A stretch of 64,000 nt of DNA, from NCBI GenBank assembly GCA_027946365.1, contig JAPEUQ010000009.1, forward strand, positions 496,001-560,000. The letters run 5' to 3'. Under the pieces are notes generated by a model. The model made no database searches, had not been told where the DNA came from, and saw only the letters and a program-made list of their open reading frames with translations. Origin of the DNA: Kalmusia sp. IMI 367209 (taxonomy: Eukaryota; Ascomycota; Dothideomycetes; Pleosporales; Didymosphaeriaceae). Within the stretch, counting starts at the first letter, position 1, and each line of letters starts with the position of its first letter. The position numbers were made by a program, and so were the translations under genes. Below are positions 22,771-35,192 of this stretch, piece by piece.

Positions 22771-22945
22771 TCATTGCTGGTCTGCTAAGGTTCCGGGCCA
22801 GAGGCCTATTCGTATCCGACTCCAGTGTGCAGGCACAAATCCACCCCGTTCTGGCATGGATTCTGACTTAGAGACGTTCAGCCATAATCCAGCAGATGGT
22901 AGCTTCGCGGTAATGCCTGGCAAAGGAAGAGCTGAACCTTATCCA
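22771..22945 (-). pseudogene. Decayed fragment of large-subunit (28S) rRNA, 3' region
   Basis: On the minus strand the sequence GCGAAGCTACCATCTGCTGG, followed by GATTATGGCTGAACGTCTCT and AAGTCAGAATCCATGCCAGA, closely follows the conserved 3' part of fungal 28S rRNA. The later GGATACGAATAGGCCT and TTAGCAGACCAGCAA also fit. Similarity fades above about 22945 and below about 22771; the last stretch of 28S and the rest of an rDNA unit are not recognised. A few scattered substitutions are present. It is a relic, not a working rRNA gene. The match is from memory of the conserved rRNA sequence, not from an alignment program. Confidence 0.75.
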
Positions 22946-25900
22946 GGATATTTTACCCACGCTGCGAAAGGACGCTGGACGCGACAGCAACCCACCAACT
23001 CGGATATAAATATGCATTGACATATTGAAAGAGAAGTAACCATCTTAAACATGAAAGCGTTGATAGCCAGCAAGCGCTCTACAAGATGGTCTATGAGTCG
23101 CGGTGCGTCCGACGGTAAACCCTATACAAGATAGCTTGTGAGAAGCGCGGACGTAAAAAGAAGCGCACAGTCGTGCTCCTGGCAACCTTCCATAATTGGC
23201 TTTTGGAAGCCTCCGGCGGAAACCATTTCTCAAGGATTTTACAATCAAGCCAATATACGCAAAGATCGTATCAAAGGCACCGAGGGTATCCTTATACCAC
23301 AAGATAAACGCGACATATGTGTGAAGTAGACGCCTTCTGATATACTCGATGGGAAGTTTCATATCCGGCGTGAGTACTTTGAAGATATTTGAAGCGGCAT
23401 ATCCAACAGCATATGTATGGGTACACCTTGATGCTTTGTGCGGCATCAGGTATTGAATCGTAGCTTTGCTGCAGACTACAGCACCCGCCTTATGAAAGCG
23501 GGCTTGAGAGAAGCTGTGACCATCAGTCCCTCAGGAGACGTCTTGTAACCGTCGCACGAAACCGTAATATCTCGTAAGAGGAAAAAAGGGCGATGATTAC
23601 GATATATGATACGTAACATGTCTTCGCTTCCCAGTACCTCGGGAACATGTACAATGAGATCCAGGTTTCGATAACGATCTTTAGTTCGCTTAAAAGCCTT
23701 ATCCTTATCGTCGCTGTTATGGATACCACGAAATTCGATTTTCGGATGGTATATCTTTCTGTCGAAACTGCTATCGTGCAGTACCTGGCTCGACTAAGAC
23801 CATGTTGACTCGCTTGGATGTGGGGCATGTTGTGAAGAAAAGCAACATCCTCTGACGGGGATGTTGATCCGGCTGCTGCTGACTCCCCATCCTTCATTGC
23901 TTGAGGAATTCAATTCGACACAACCCGCTTAATTTCGCAACAACCAGAATTATGCTCGTATGGACCGGGGTGTCATCATTGGCCTAGCCATCCTTCACTC
24001 ATTAAAGCGCCTGTGATTACGGATGTCAACTATAGTCTCGGTTTCAAAAAAATTCCGAAAAGAGGATTCTCCTTATTCAGGACTTCGATAACAGCACCTT
24101 CGATGAGTCTCTGCTGCGTATCCGTGATGGTGGTTATTGCTTGATCGACAGATGAGGATCGAAAAATAGGAGCAACAGCAAGAAGGTAGGGCTCCTAGCC
24201 ATAGCGAGTCCACGTCTTCCAATAACATATGCGCAAAGCAACCCGTCACACTGCCAGCATGCATGGAAGCATGAGGTTTATCCTTTGCTTTGATCTTCTT
24301 TTTGTCATGCTGCGCAGCTGTAGGATTCTCAAATTGGAACTCTATCCGGGAACAACGTCGGCGAAATCCCAAGTTTCGATAGTTAATTGGCCAGAACAGG
24401 GTCTCCAATGATAGAGTCCTTCCAGAGTGTACCCATTCCAGGACGACCCTTACACATCCCACGCCCTACCTCTTTCTTTCCAGTCCCAAATTCCATTCTC
24501 GATTCCTAAATCTAGCTCTTTCAATCCTATTCTGGCAATCAGGTCGACAAGGTCCTATTAGTTCCACCTCAGGCGGCAATAAGTTCCTGCCGCGTTATCG
24601 ATGTCCTGCGATAAACAAGAAGCTTGTTGAAGTCCGCCAATCTGGAAATTATCCCATGAAGAACGGTAACTTCTAAACCGTACGGGAGTATCGAACGACC
24701 ATCATGATCCCCCACGCAGGCAATCAATGACGTTGTCCATCCCGTGGAGAATATATCGAAAGGACTAAGATCCACCTTGCACAGTCGAACGGGCAGGATA
24801 GCTGGATTTGACTCGCGACTCGGGCTTTTAAACCCCTCAATAAACCATGATTTGGCCACGTAGATGGTCATGCATAAAGTTTCTGGGCTCTGTCCACGGA
24901 TTGACTTCATCCGAACTCTGTCTTCTCGAAGATGGTCCGCATTGGTACTTCGCCGGCGCCGTGGTGGTTGTGGACTCTTGTTTAGCGCATTTGAGATGAC
25001 AAGCCGTTCTTCATGGATATTCTACGACAATGCTCACGGTGGAGTAGCGGGACTGCTGCTCCCGCCAAGTTGTTACGACCAAGCGAGTGCGTGCAAATGT
25101 CCTCAGACAAGTCGACATCAATGTGTCGTCTGAGCTAGACTTCCTGGATCTGATTACTTCAGGTTCAATCGTGGCTGAAGTCGCATTCTCTGCGCAGCGC
25201 AAGTCGTTGATGTGGGTGGCTGTGGGGCTCAGGATGAGCTTGTACTGCTCGACACACGATCTGTTCTGCGCAGCACATCGCCGCTCTGGGTATTTCGGTT
25301 CCTATGAGTGGCACTAGACCTCTTGAGCAAGTGCGAATTGTATCGGAAGTCGAGTCTTTGAGTCATTCGCAGGAAGACGCCGGCCATCCCACACCGCTAG
25401 GGTCTCACTCGACATACGTGCGCTGCCTTCGAATTGATATGAGCTGCAATGGGATAGATGTATCACTTGCGCACTGGAGGCTTTGTTGTTGTTTGGCGAT
25501 AGACCTGGTGGGCGACTTCAAGGTTTTGCAAGCACCTCAAGATGCGCGAGCGCCCGGCAGAGGAAAGACTCGATCGAGATGCTACTGTTGCATATTTGAG
25601 CGGCCATCGAGGCTCAAATAGAGCAATACCTCGACCGTTTGAGAGCGTCAAACTGTGTTGTATGCGGTGAAAATCCGTAGTGGGTGTAGTAGTTGCCCCG
25701 GCGAGTCTGTTGCGTTCGGCCTACAGACGATCAGCATGCAGCAAAGCCGCGACTCAGAATGCGCTGCGCAAGAAAAGCGTATAGACGGCTTCCTAAAGAT
25801 CATCACCTCTTTATCCTGCTTCTGGAAGCCGTGGTCGTGATGGTAGGGTGGTGGAAGTCCGGGATGGTCTCTCAGTTGGGTCGCCGTGAGAGGAAAACCA

Positions 25901-28477
25901 CCGACACCGTCGAAGTTAGGGAAAGGCCGGTCACAGAAAGACGAGGCACGCATAATGAAGCTATGCTGACGAAAATGGGAGCGTCAGGATGCGTTCGTAG
26001 ATGTCGGCATTTCCAAAGAGTGGAGGAGGGGAGGTAGTGTGAGTGAGGAACAAAAGCGTTGAGGAGGAAAAAGACGAGGACGACAACTCCGACCACATAG
26101 GGGCAGCGATATCCACAAACTTCGCTGTTATAGCACGCTCTACAAAGCGATCATCCTGCGCTGCACGAGACAAAGATGCGTCCGTATCATGAGAGGAATC
26201 GAAGGAGACTTCCAGGCGGACCATAGGCGGTGGCGATTAACGCATGGTTTGCAACTAGCAATCGCTATGCAAGCAGCATTTGCACCTACTCTTCAAGCCT
26301 TCGCAACAAACGGGAAGGCACGACCAGCTGCCTGCGCGTCTTCTGCCTTCCCGAGTCATGACTACAGCTCTGTCAACGACCACAGACCGCCCCTTACTTT
26401 TGTCAAACTTCTTATTCATTCCGAGAAATACTCCAAACGTGCGGCGGACAACGTTGCGACGAACAGCATCAAAGAGACGTCAAACAGAAGGACACGACGT
26501 TCACGATTTCATCGTCTTTGTGGGGGTCTAAGCGCACAACGGCGGCTTCCTCCATGCGGCATGGTTCCCGCTGTCAATCGGGGCGAGTGTGGACACGAGT
26601 CATCCACAACATCAACATCCACTTAACAATCGTAGAAGGCCTTCATGACTTCTGGATCTTCGATCTCCATGCTACACTTGTCCTAAGAGTCGAGATCCGA
26701 GGCCCAGGGCTTGTCATTGGCACCTACAATACATTGCGCAGAGCAAACATAAGTTTAGGAGCAATCACGATCGCCAATGTCAAGAGCCCACCTCGGTCAC
26801 ATCGCGATGAGCTACGCAACTCCGGGCCAGAGATGATATCTGGCTGCATTACAGGCAGAATATCGAAGGCGCGCCTCAAAAATCCCTCTCGAATCTGTGC
26901 GAGAGCGCTAACAGAGCCGAGACATAGCACAAACAAATCCAACAAAGGTACTCTATATCAAGGCTGAACAGCGACAGCCGCGGAGATCGTGACAACCGGA
27001 GAAAAAAGGTAGTTCGATTCAGCTCTCGACAAAAAGGCATCCTGCATCTCCAAGAGTCCAACACAGAGTTTATACAGCGTCGCACAAACCCAGCTGCAAC
27101 GCTCCCCTCGAACACCCCCCCTGTTCTTATCGTCAGCCTACGCAGCATCCCTGCCACACCACATCGTCCCATGCATCGAACCTCGATCCCGCGCCGTATA
27201 TTTGCATGCTGCAGCTAGCACCCATTGTAGCCTTTACCGCCTTCCTCCTTATCTCAGCCGGTCCCCTCGAACAAATCAGGCTGCGCTTATACTGCGCCTC
27301 GGCGCATCGCTCGTGCACGCATGTATTGAATATCTCGCGACGGAATTAACTATATTGAATCTGCAAGGCATGCGGCCTATGCATGCGCGGAGTCAGGGAG
27401 AAGAAGGCAGAAAGTCCGACTCCGACCGTCGAAACAGCAACTGCTCGTATTGCGTATGCGCCGCCCAGAGCTGAGCGTTCGAGAACACTGTTACACGACT
27501 AGATGTGGAAGGAGGTATGCTGCAGGAACACGTGGGATGCCGTGTGTTCCTAGCTAAGATCTCGGTGCACAGACTCGTTGCGGAGTGTGCTACGGATTCT
27601 ACGTCACTCCTAAAACGATGAAAAACAAAAGAATTCAATGGAGCTGCATCTCCGCAATCGACAGAGTAGTTTGCATTCGGTAGTCGTAGCATCAGGATCT
27701 CACCACCCCCACCCGAATCCGCTTCCCCCTTTCCAAGCTCGCGAAAAACATCCCTCTCGAGATACGAACCCAACACCAGGCATGCGGTTCTCGATATCCA
27801 TCACGACGCCACATGGCGTCAGGACGCTGGAAACACGGCTTGCTCGCCCGGCACTAAGCGCCAGCAAGCTTGCTTTTCTAGCGCGCGACGCCACGCCGCC
27901 TAGGTTCCCCAGCCTTATTGCAACGGCGGGTGGCAACGACACGAGCTAGTGAGAGGATATGCTGTTGAGGCTGGGAAGTTGTGGCGGACTATCACGGGTA
28001 GCGGTGAGCTGCGCTTGGCAACAAGGTTTGCACTTCGTCTGCCAGGCTTGAAGGTGAGCCTAGATGCGATAGGCGTACTTACTTGGGTACTGCCTTGGAA
28101 ACTGCCGCGGAGAGCGCTGCGGGAGATGCCATGGGAAATGCCACGGCGAGCCGTGAGTTACGCTGGACAACAAGGACAGGGCTCTGATGCTGGGGCGTAC
28201 AGTTGCGCAGTACACGTATGCTGGACGACCTTGAGTGAAGGGATAGAGATACGGACGATCATCAATGAATGCATAGAGATAAGACGAAAATAGCCAATTT
28301 CACCACAAGCTCCAAGTACACCGAGTAAATCTCATTCCCAATGCAAATGCAACGTAATTACACCCAATGCCCTAGATACGTCGACACGAACAAAACATTA
28401 CACACAAGACATTAGCCACTAAGCCTCAGAGAAAAATCACCCCTAAAAAAAGAAAAAAAATGTACTTCCCATCTCCC

Positions 28478-31400
28478 CTAGACCCCCGGGATCTTGAAAC
28501 CCGCCACACTGGGCCAATTGCCCAACTGCGCGGGATCCCCCCCGATCCTGACCCAAACAGCCCTACTAGGCACGCCCTTCGCATTCAGCGCGAAGAGTTG
28601 GAACCACCCAGGCGGACAGGTATGCCTGTCCGGCGGCGCCGTCACAGAGCAGGTGGTCCCCGCGCACACAAAGGCCGGGAAGATGGTCCTCTGGCCCATG
28701 GAATTGCCGTGGGTGGAGCCGCCGACGCCCAGCAGCGAGACCTTGGCGACGGGCTGGTCGACGGTGAAGGTGTAGACGCCGCCGTAGACCCAGTCGCTCT
28801 GGGATGCGGCAATGGCGACGGCAGGCTGCGCGGGGGACCCCATGAGGTACGGCGGGATGAAGACCTCGACGCGGTACTCCTGGGGAAAGCGGTCGTCTTC
28901 GGGGTCGGAACCCGAAATGAGGACGCGGCCGTCGTCCATGAGGATGGCTTCTGAGTGGTACATGCGGGCGACGGTGGTGTTTGCTAGGACGGTGAAGCGG
29001 TGGTAGAGGGGTTGGGTGGGATCGTAGAGGACAGCGTTGAGGTTGGGGTTGGAGCCGAGGCCGAAGCCTGCGAAGCCCTGTTGCGCACCGTTGATGATGA
29101 GGTAGGTGCCGTCTGGGAGGGCCGTCATGCAGGATATCACGCGTTTGGAGGGCTGGGTGCTGTTAGATGGTTGTGAGGGAAGGTTGGGGGGATGAGACTT
29201 ACCATGCGTTCGATGGTCCAGTTGGCATTTGGTACGTCTGGAGCCATGCTTACACAGTTGTCGAGTGCATATCCTTGGTAGGGAACCGAGCCACCGCAGA
29301 TGAGGACTTTCAGGGGATCGGTGTATGGAGCATGTTGGGGTAATAGTACAGCAGTCCCTTCAAGAGGATACGTTCTCCCGCCATCTGGTCTGTTGACGGC
29401 AGCAGGAACATTCGGTAATTGCTTCTTGATCTGCAGGGTGTTCTCGTCTAGAATGATTGCTTCGTTGTAGTACTGTACGAAGACGCCTCCACTGGGTAGC
29501 ACAGCCAGGAAAGGGTAGAGGTTGTTAGGGTCTGTGCGCTTCAGCCAGTCGCAGTACACCACAGGTCCCTGCGTAGGAAGGATTTCCAGGGTTGGAACCG
29601 GCGCGCCGTTCGACCCTTCTTCACCACCGACGACTAGCACGGTTCCATTGGCCATGATCATTGCCGAGGGATACCATCTTCCATCCTGTAGCTTTAAGAC
29701 TTTCACGTTCTCTTGCCAGTCATTCTTGCCCCACACACCAGGGGAGCCATCCGGCCAGTAAAGTCGGACACCATAGGTTGCATCTAGAGCCCATCCTCCG
29801 ACGTTGAGCTGGCGACCCACCTTATCTGGCAAGGTGATGGATGCAGAGCAAAAGATATCCGTCTTGACGTGCATTGGCCGCCACGCGCCTGTAAAGTTGT
29901 TAATCTGGGTCACGTCGAGTTCGTAGGCTCCGGTCGAGTTTGGCGGCCCCGTTCCAGACTTCTCCAAGAAAGTTATCTTTCCATTGCGTGCAGCTTGGGT
30001 GACAAGAGGAACCACTACGCCCCCGATCAGGAACTGATACGCTCCAGCAGCATTCCCCGAAGCATAGTTCCAGGCAGCAAAATTAGGTCCTTTCCAAGTG
30101 TATAATGAAAGGCGACGAGATCCACCGCAAAGCGTGGTAGCATTGCCTGAGCAGGGGAAAGAACAATCCAATTCTGAAGCATTGCCGACACCCGCCGATT
30201 GTATATCTCCTAGATCACCGCACTGCGTTCGATTAGTTAAAGACAGTTATAAAGACAGGGGATTATCAACTAACATAGCATTCAACCCCGTATTCCATAC
30301 CACCGTAACTGTATCCAAAGTCAGAGCATTGTTTGATACAGTTATTTGCTGTGTTGTTATTGTTGAGAATGCTTTGGTAAGGCAATGCTCTTACGCCATC
30401 CGGAGCATCATCATGAATGCAGCCATAGTATTGCCAAGACCCGGGGAGCCCTGACTTTTGCACACTCGGAACCGGGTAAACGGTAAGATTTGCGGTGCTG
30501 TTAGAGTATACACTCAGTCTATTACCAGCACCACAGAACTCTTTGGAATTTCCAGCACATGCCATGTTGCAATCGCTCTGCAGACCCAATTCGGCTCCAT
30601 TTCTTAGAAGGTCATCACAAAAGCATTGGTAGGAGTATTCAATGCCTGCTACACCATATCCCATGCTTGAGCAGTTTCCAATGCAGTTCTCTACAGTCAT
30701 ATCGCTATAGTCTGGCACTTGCTTGGCCATGACTCGACCGTTGGCATTATCAATCCAGCAGCCTTTATAATGCCAGCCACTAGGGAGGGCAGTCGGAACA
30801 CCAGATATACTAGACCCGGCACTAGTAGTTGTGGAGGTCGGTATTGTCGAGGATGCAATCGGCAGTGAGGTTGAACTTGTTGTAGAGTTTGTCAGTAGGA
30901 GCGAGTTAGGCTCAGGCGTTTCCGAAGATGTTGCGAGTATCGTCGATGAATTTGCCGTAGTAGATGCTGTCACCGAGGGTATCGAAATGTCCGAAAATGA
31001 GTTTGCTGAAGTTGTCGAAGAGATTGCTGTATTAACAGAAAAAGAGGAAACGCCTGATGACTCTGTAGATGCCGACGAGCTTGATAGGACAGTGGACGAA
31101 AATGAAGAATCTGTGAGAATATCAGAGGCGGATGTGGAAGAGCTCCTAGATGCCGTAGATATTGCCGAAGTGATATTAGCCGTTGCTGAAGCGCTCGAAG
31201 ATAAATCAGAGTTGGTACTTGAAGAACTCGCGCATGCACATGTTGACGATGGTGAAGCCACTGATGTTGGTATAGAGGAGCTCGAACTAGGCGGTGAAGC
31301 GGAAGTGTACAGGTTGAGTCTGTTTGAGCCGCCACATATTTCGGTCTTGTTTCCATTGCAAACCTACTTCGATCAGTAAATAGAAAGACAGGTAGCATAG

Positions 31401-32587
31401 GGGAACACTGTGCGAGAAATAACGCATATATGATGAAATGCTCCTCAGAGTAACCTACCGTGTCACAGTCATCTTGATCTTTAGCCTTTATTGCATCATT
31501 GTGGATAACATTGCCGCAGTCTGTATGCATCTATCAGCGCCCCTTTATCACTCTGGACTGGGGGGTGGGGTGAGGGGACACGTTGAGAAACATACAGCAT
31601 TCTCCATAATACTCTACACCTGCATATAAATATCCTTCAGCAGCACAGCCAGCTATACAGTGTGCAACTGTGCTGTTTTGGTACCCTCCAGGAAAAGACC
31701 CTGATATTTCTACATCAAGTGTTCGTCCACCTGCGTTGTCGCTGTCACCACTGTTAGCTTCATGCTACTGACTGGCTCGCATGAATGCAGGAAAAGTGAA
31801 AAGAAGTCAGAAGGTGTAATATCCTAGACTCATTGCGCTTGCGTTCTGAACTTTTTCCTTGTACTTTCCACGATTCGTGCCGTTCTGAAAGTGACAGGAT
31901 TACAACTGTATGCTACAACGGCTGGGTGTAGGATACCGGGAGCTCTAGTGAAATGGTGTAGAAGAAGATGGAGCACATACGTATAGCATCCAAGACTCCG
32001 ATATCCGTTCACTCCAGGATTCACCGACGGACCCCCTTCAGGAGCAGTGTTGTTGTAGACCGTCAATCTGTTGCCTCCTCCACAAACTTCCTTTGAGTTG
32101 CCTGAAGTTGTGTTAGCCTCAAAAATAGGACATAATGGGGTGCTTCGAACCTGTGCAGGCTGTATTGCAATCTGAATCTGGGGCTTGTTCTGCCGTTGAG
32201 CGTAACGTCCATCCGCAATAGCACTCTTCAGCATATTCCGTGCCGGAAAAGCCATACCCTTTGCTCGAACACCAATTTACGCAGTATGCATTCGTCATGT
32301 TGCTGCTCACCGTGGTGGCATCTTTCAACGAGCGTGTTCCAACTGAGTCCCCTGCGTTGTATAAGTCGCACTCTCCAAAGCAATCCAAAGCAAGGCGTAC
32401 GTGTAGCATCCTGCGTATTCCCAGTTGGCTAAAGGTGTGATTGGAACGACTAGTGACTGGGAAAACGATACACAGGCCTAAAGCAGCGTAGTTAGCGATC
32501 GCAGTATCAGAAGTTTGATACCGAAGTCCATACAATTGAAAGTAGAATTATGGCTGTATAACCGAATCGAGCGCTCGTGGACCCCAT
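28478..32587 (-). CDS. Copper-radical oxidase (glyoxal/galactose-oxidase type, AA5) with four WSC domains
   Basis: Nine exons: 32587-32522, 32477-32401, 32351-32151, 32101-31981, 31750-31596, 31520-31459, 31363-30275, 30222-29203, 29152-28478. A signal peptide (MGSTSARFGYTAIILLSIVW) leads to two WSC modules, a long Ser/Thr linker, two more WSC modules, then the oxidase. WSC modules are Cys-rich and bind wall glycans. The radical-copper residues of galactose oxidase are all visible: Cys in TDIFCSASITL, Tyr in GRWYPSAMIM, Tyr-His in VARMYHSEAI and His in GGSTHGNSMG. The protein should therefore oxidise alcohols or aldehydes to yield H2O2 at the cell surface. Coding length is 3466, one base too many. 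The slip is at the exon 3 start, where CCCC (32349-32352) would have to be CCC to give GCYTDSVGTRSL. The 230 bp intron at 31751-31980 is unusually long but restores a WSC start. Confidence 0.85.
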
Positions 32588-33449
32588 GATTGTGAAAAAA
32601 AGAGACCGACGAAGACCGGCAGGCGGACACAGAATGAAAACCAGCTTGAAGGTCCACCAAAGCACTGCATATAACTGTTGGCGCAGGCGCACACGAGAAG
32701 GACCACACACGGGATCGTTGAGCTGGAGGCTTGCAATTCCGCTCTCGTGGCCGACGGTCCACGCCGCTTACATCGGGAAGTTCATCGGGCTGAGTTATTG
32801 GTTTTGTGAGTCCGGTCGCTTGTCAAACAATAGGAAGCCATTGGCGAGAGGGCTGTCGCCCGCTGCGGAGTAGGTTCGAAGACTATGGTCATCGTAAGAT
32901 CCAACGCCTTAGTATGACTCTCTTGTCGGCAGAAGGAAAATCAACTCATAGGCTGAAGCGGTCATGGCGGCCGAACAGACCAATGACGATGGCGCATGAT
33001 ATGCAGATACGAAGAGTGTTGACCGTGCAGGGCGTGTTCAGCACGGAGCCAGTGGGCGCCATGTGGGTATGGGTGCGGCAAAGGATGGAAATAGCGGCTG
33101 AGGGGTTGCGTGCATGAGGCGAGACTGAGGGCCGCGACGTGGGTGGCCGTGACCATCCCATCCCGTATCAAACGAAGCCCGTGCACCGGACTAGTGAATA
33201 AACTCGGTACGGCCCTAGCGTCCGTTTCTGGAGCCGATCGCCCGATGCTCGTGCATTGTCATGGGCAATGGTAAAAAGAAATTTCGACTGTGATATCTGA
33301 TATTCCGAAGACCCAAACTCCCACCCGCCCATTATGTATCCTGTATATAGATGAAAACACCACTCTGTATCAAACCTTGTACGATCGCCTGAAAAACTCC
33401 CAACACTTTATCAACGGTCTGCGACTGTGGGAATGCGATAATTGACCCG
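32588..33449. other. Intergenic
   Basis: About 860 bp between the oxidase start and the GH16 stop, which are both on the minus strand. It should contain the oxidase promoter. No gene is supported. Confidence 0.45.
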
Positions 33450-35192
33450 CTAGCAAGCGCCTTGGCTCCACATCTTGACCGATTTAACGGTGAGGCCGCG
33501 CTTATCCCCCTCTCCCCAAGTTGGAAGCCAATTGGACATGCCGTCGAAGAACTCTTTGGGTGCCTACACGTCGGGACGCGATTAGTAAAAGTTTCAGCTG
33601 CGCCCCATGGTTGCTTCTTACCGTAGGCGACTCGTTGCCCCAAGGTTTATTTCCCACGCCTTCTGGGAAGAAGCCGTTCGTGCCGCCGACAGCGACATTG
33701 AGGATTAGATAGAAAGGTTGGTCGAACGGTGTGTTGGATTTGCCCGTCTGCGCCCATGGATTGTAGAGCGCCGAGTTGTTCACCAGCTTTTCGCTGAATC
33801 CACCGCGGTTCCACATGAGCTTGTTGAACTTGAGGAAGAATACTTGCTGCATAGCTATTAGAAATAGAAGGAGAGATTTCTTGATACTGCGAAGAAGTGG
33901 GCATGGGACAGCAAAAGAGAACTTACCAACAACCTGGAATCGATATATGTGAAGAGATAATCTTCGCTCCATTCCACACCAAACGTGTGAAAAGTAGCAG
34001 AATAATCAGTTCGGCGGACTTGGTGCTGGCCACTCGTCTTGTAGAAGCCATCTACTTCGGGAAGCGGTCCCCAATGGAGGGCACTGATGATGGAGTCACG
34101 ACCTAACGGTAGCAGTACAGTGAGCATGTGTCATGCGCATAAGCATAGGCGACTCACCTCCACTAGTGTAATTGTCTCCAGCGTTGCCTCTGCTCTCGGC
34201 AATGTCGATTTCTCCTGACCTTGGCCACTCGCCATACGTGTCGTTCTCTGGCATCATCCAGATCGCTGGCCAGAGCCAGTCTCCTTGTGGCATTTTTGCG
34301 ACCACTTCGACTTTGCCGAAGGTTATGGTCTTTTTACCTTTCGTGGAGATGCGAGCACTACGTACTGGGTTGATCACAGTACCAGCGGTCTTATTTGAAC
34401 GAATGGAGCAATTGTCAATACCCTTGGTCGTGCATGTTCCATCCGTCTGAAAGGCGATCCGTCAGTACAAACATCCAAGGGGTTTAGTCGCGATTACTCA
34501 CTGTCAGATTGAGGACGTAGTTGTCCACCATTTGGTTCATTGTGATGTCGGTGCTCTCGGTCGTCAATGTAGGCACGATGTGGAGGCCTTCGGCGTCTGT
34601 GTAGATGTTCTTTGGATCATCCGTCGTCCACTCGAAGGTACCGCTCCCGAAACCTCCCCTTTGGATTTCGTAGCCCCATGTGTCTTTGTTGATGGAGTGG
34701 AAGTCGTCCTCTAAGATCAAGCAGTACTATATGCGTATCAGCAAAGAGCTCCCCAGACGTAAAGAATCCTCTTACCGCATGGTTGGTCACACTGGCAAAT
34801 GCTCGATAGCAGATGAAGGCACCGATGGCAACACCAAGACCAATGCTGCCATAGAAGATGGATCTCTCCCACTTGAGCTTCGAGTGTTTGGCTAGGGCCC
34901 ACGGTTTCTCGTCATATTCGCCTGCAACGAGACGTGCACTTTTGAATTTGCGCCTGCGAGGCTGCTGTGAGTCTGGATTGCGTGAGCTACTTTCCAGTGT
35001 GTTACATATGCTATCAACCGTACCAGTCACATGTTGCGGGGCGATGAAGGAGGCTACTCTGCCGCTGCCGCTGCCGCTACCGCTGTGCTCACTGACCGAA
35101 GGGGCGCGACTCTGTCTTAGCGGTGTCCCGAAAGGATTGGTTCCTGGATTTGAATGAAGCGCAGGAGCATGTATAGAAGTGCGTGTCGACAT
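33450..35192 (-). CDS. GH16 glycoside hydrolase with N-terminal membrane anchor
   Basis: Six exons (35192-34776, 34726-34502, 34446-34158, 34102-33927, 33846-33622, 33563-33450) give 481 aa. Residues 1-110 are Ser/Gly- and Arg-rich and presumably cytosolic. A single hydrophobic segment follows (IFYGSIGLGVAIGAFICYRAF), so this is a type II membrane protein with the enzyme outside the cytosol. The GH16 catalytic signature is GEIDIAES (Glu-x-Asp-x-x-Glu), preceded by LWPAIWMMPENDTYGEWPRS. Aromatic-rich substrate-binding stretches follow (LHWGPLPEVDGFY, FHTFGVEWSEDYLFTYID). GH16 members act on beta-1,3-glucan and related wall polymers, as hydrolases or transglycosylases; Kre6-like anchored forms help build the wall. 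The CTGCCG repeat near 35057-35083 encodes the Ser-Gly run. Every splice join keeps the frame (1446 coding bases). Confidence 0.9.

Larger units (their letters stand above)
17132..28477. other. Gene-poor 11.3 kb island
   Basis: No open frame in this stretch shows a convincing domain, splice structure or signal peptide. Frames of 100-190 codons exist but look like chance or decayed sequence. Two features stand out and are listed separately: a pair of Pol III-like repeats at about 17.5 and 20.7 kb, and a large-subunit rRNA fragment near 22.8 kb. The stretch separates the flavin-reductase-like gene from the copper-radical oxidase. It may be old transposon and rDNA debris, possibly mutated by RIP, but that is inference; I could not compute dinucleotide ratios. 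Confidence 0.6.

Noticed and set aside
22457..23020. Plus-strand open frame of 187 codons
   Set aside because: It overlaps the large-subunit rRNA fragment in antisense. Its most protein-like part (DLETFSHNPADGSF) is the known antisense reading of 28S rDNA.
23045..23897. Two neighbouring minus-strand frames with hydrophobic stretches
   Set aside because: They hint at a membrane protein, but no family motif or splice join connects them.
30831..31379. Plus-strand acidic frame of 182 codons
   Set aside because: It is the antisense reading of the Ser/Thr-rich linker of the WSC oxidase; its composition follows from that.
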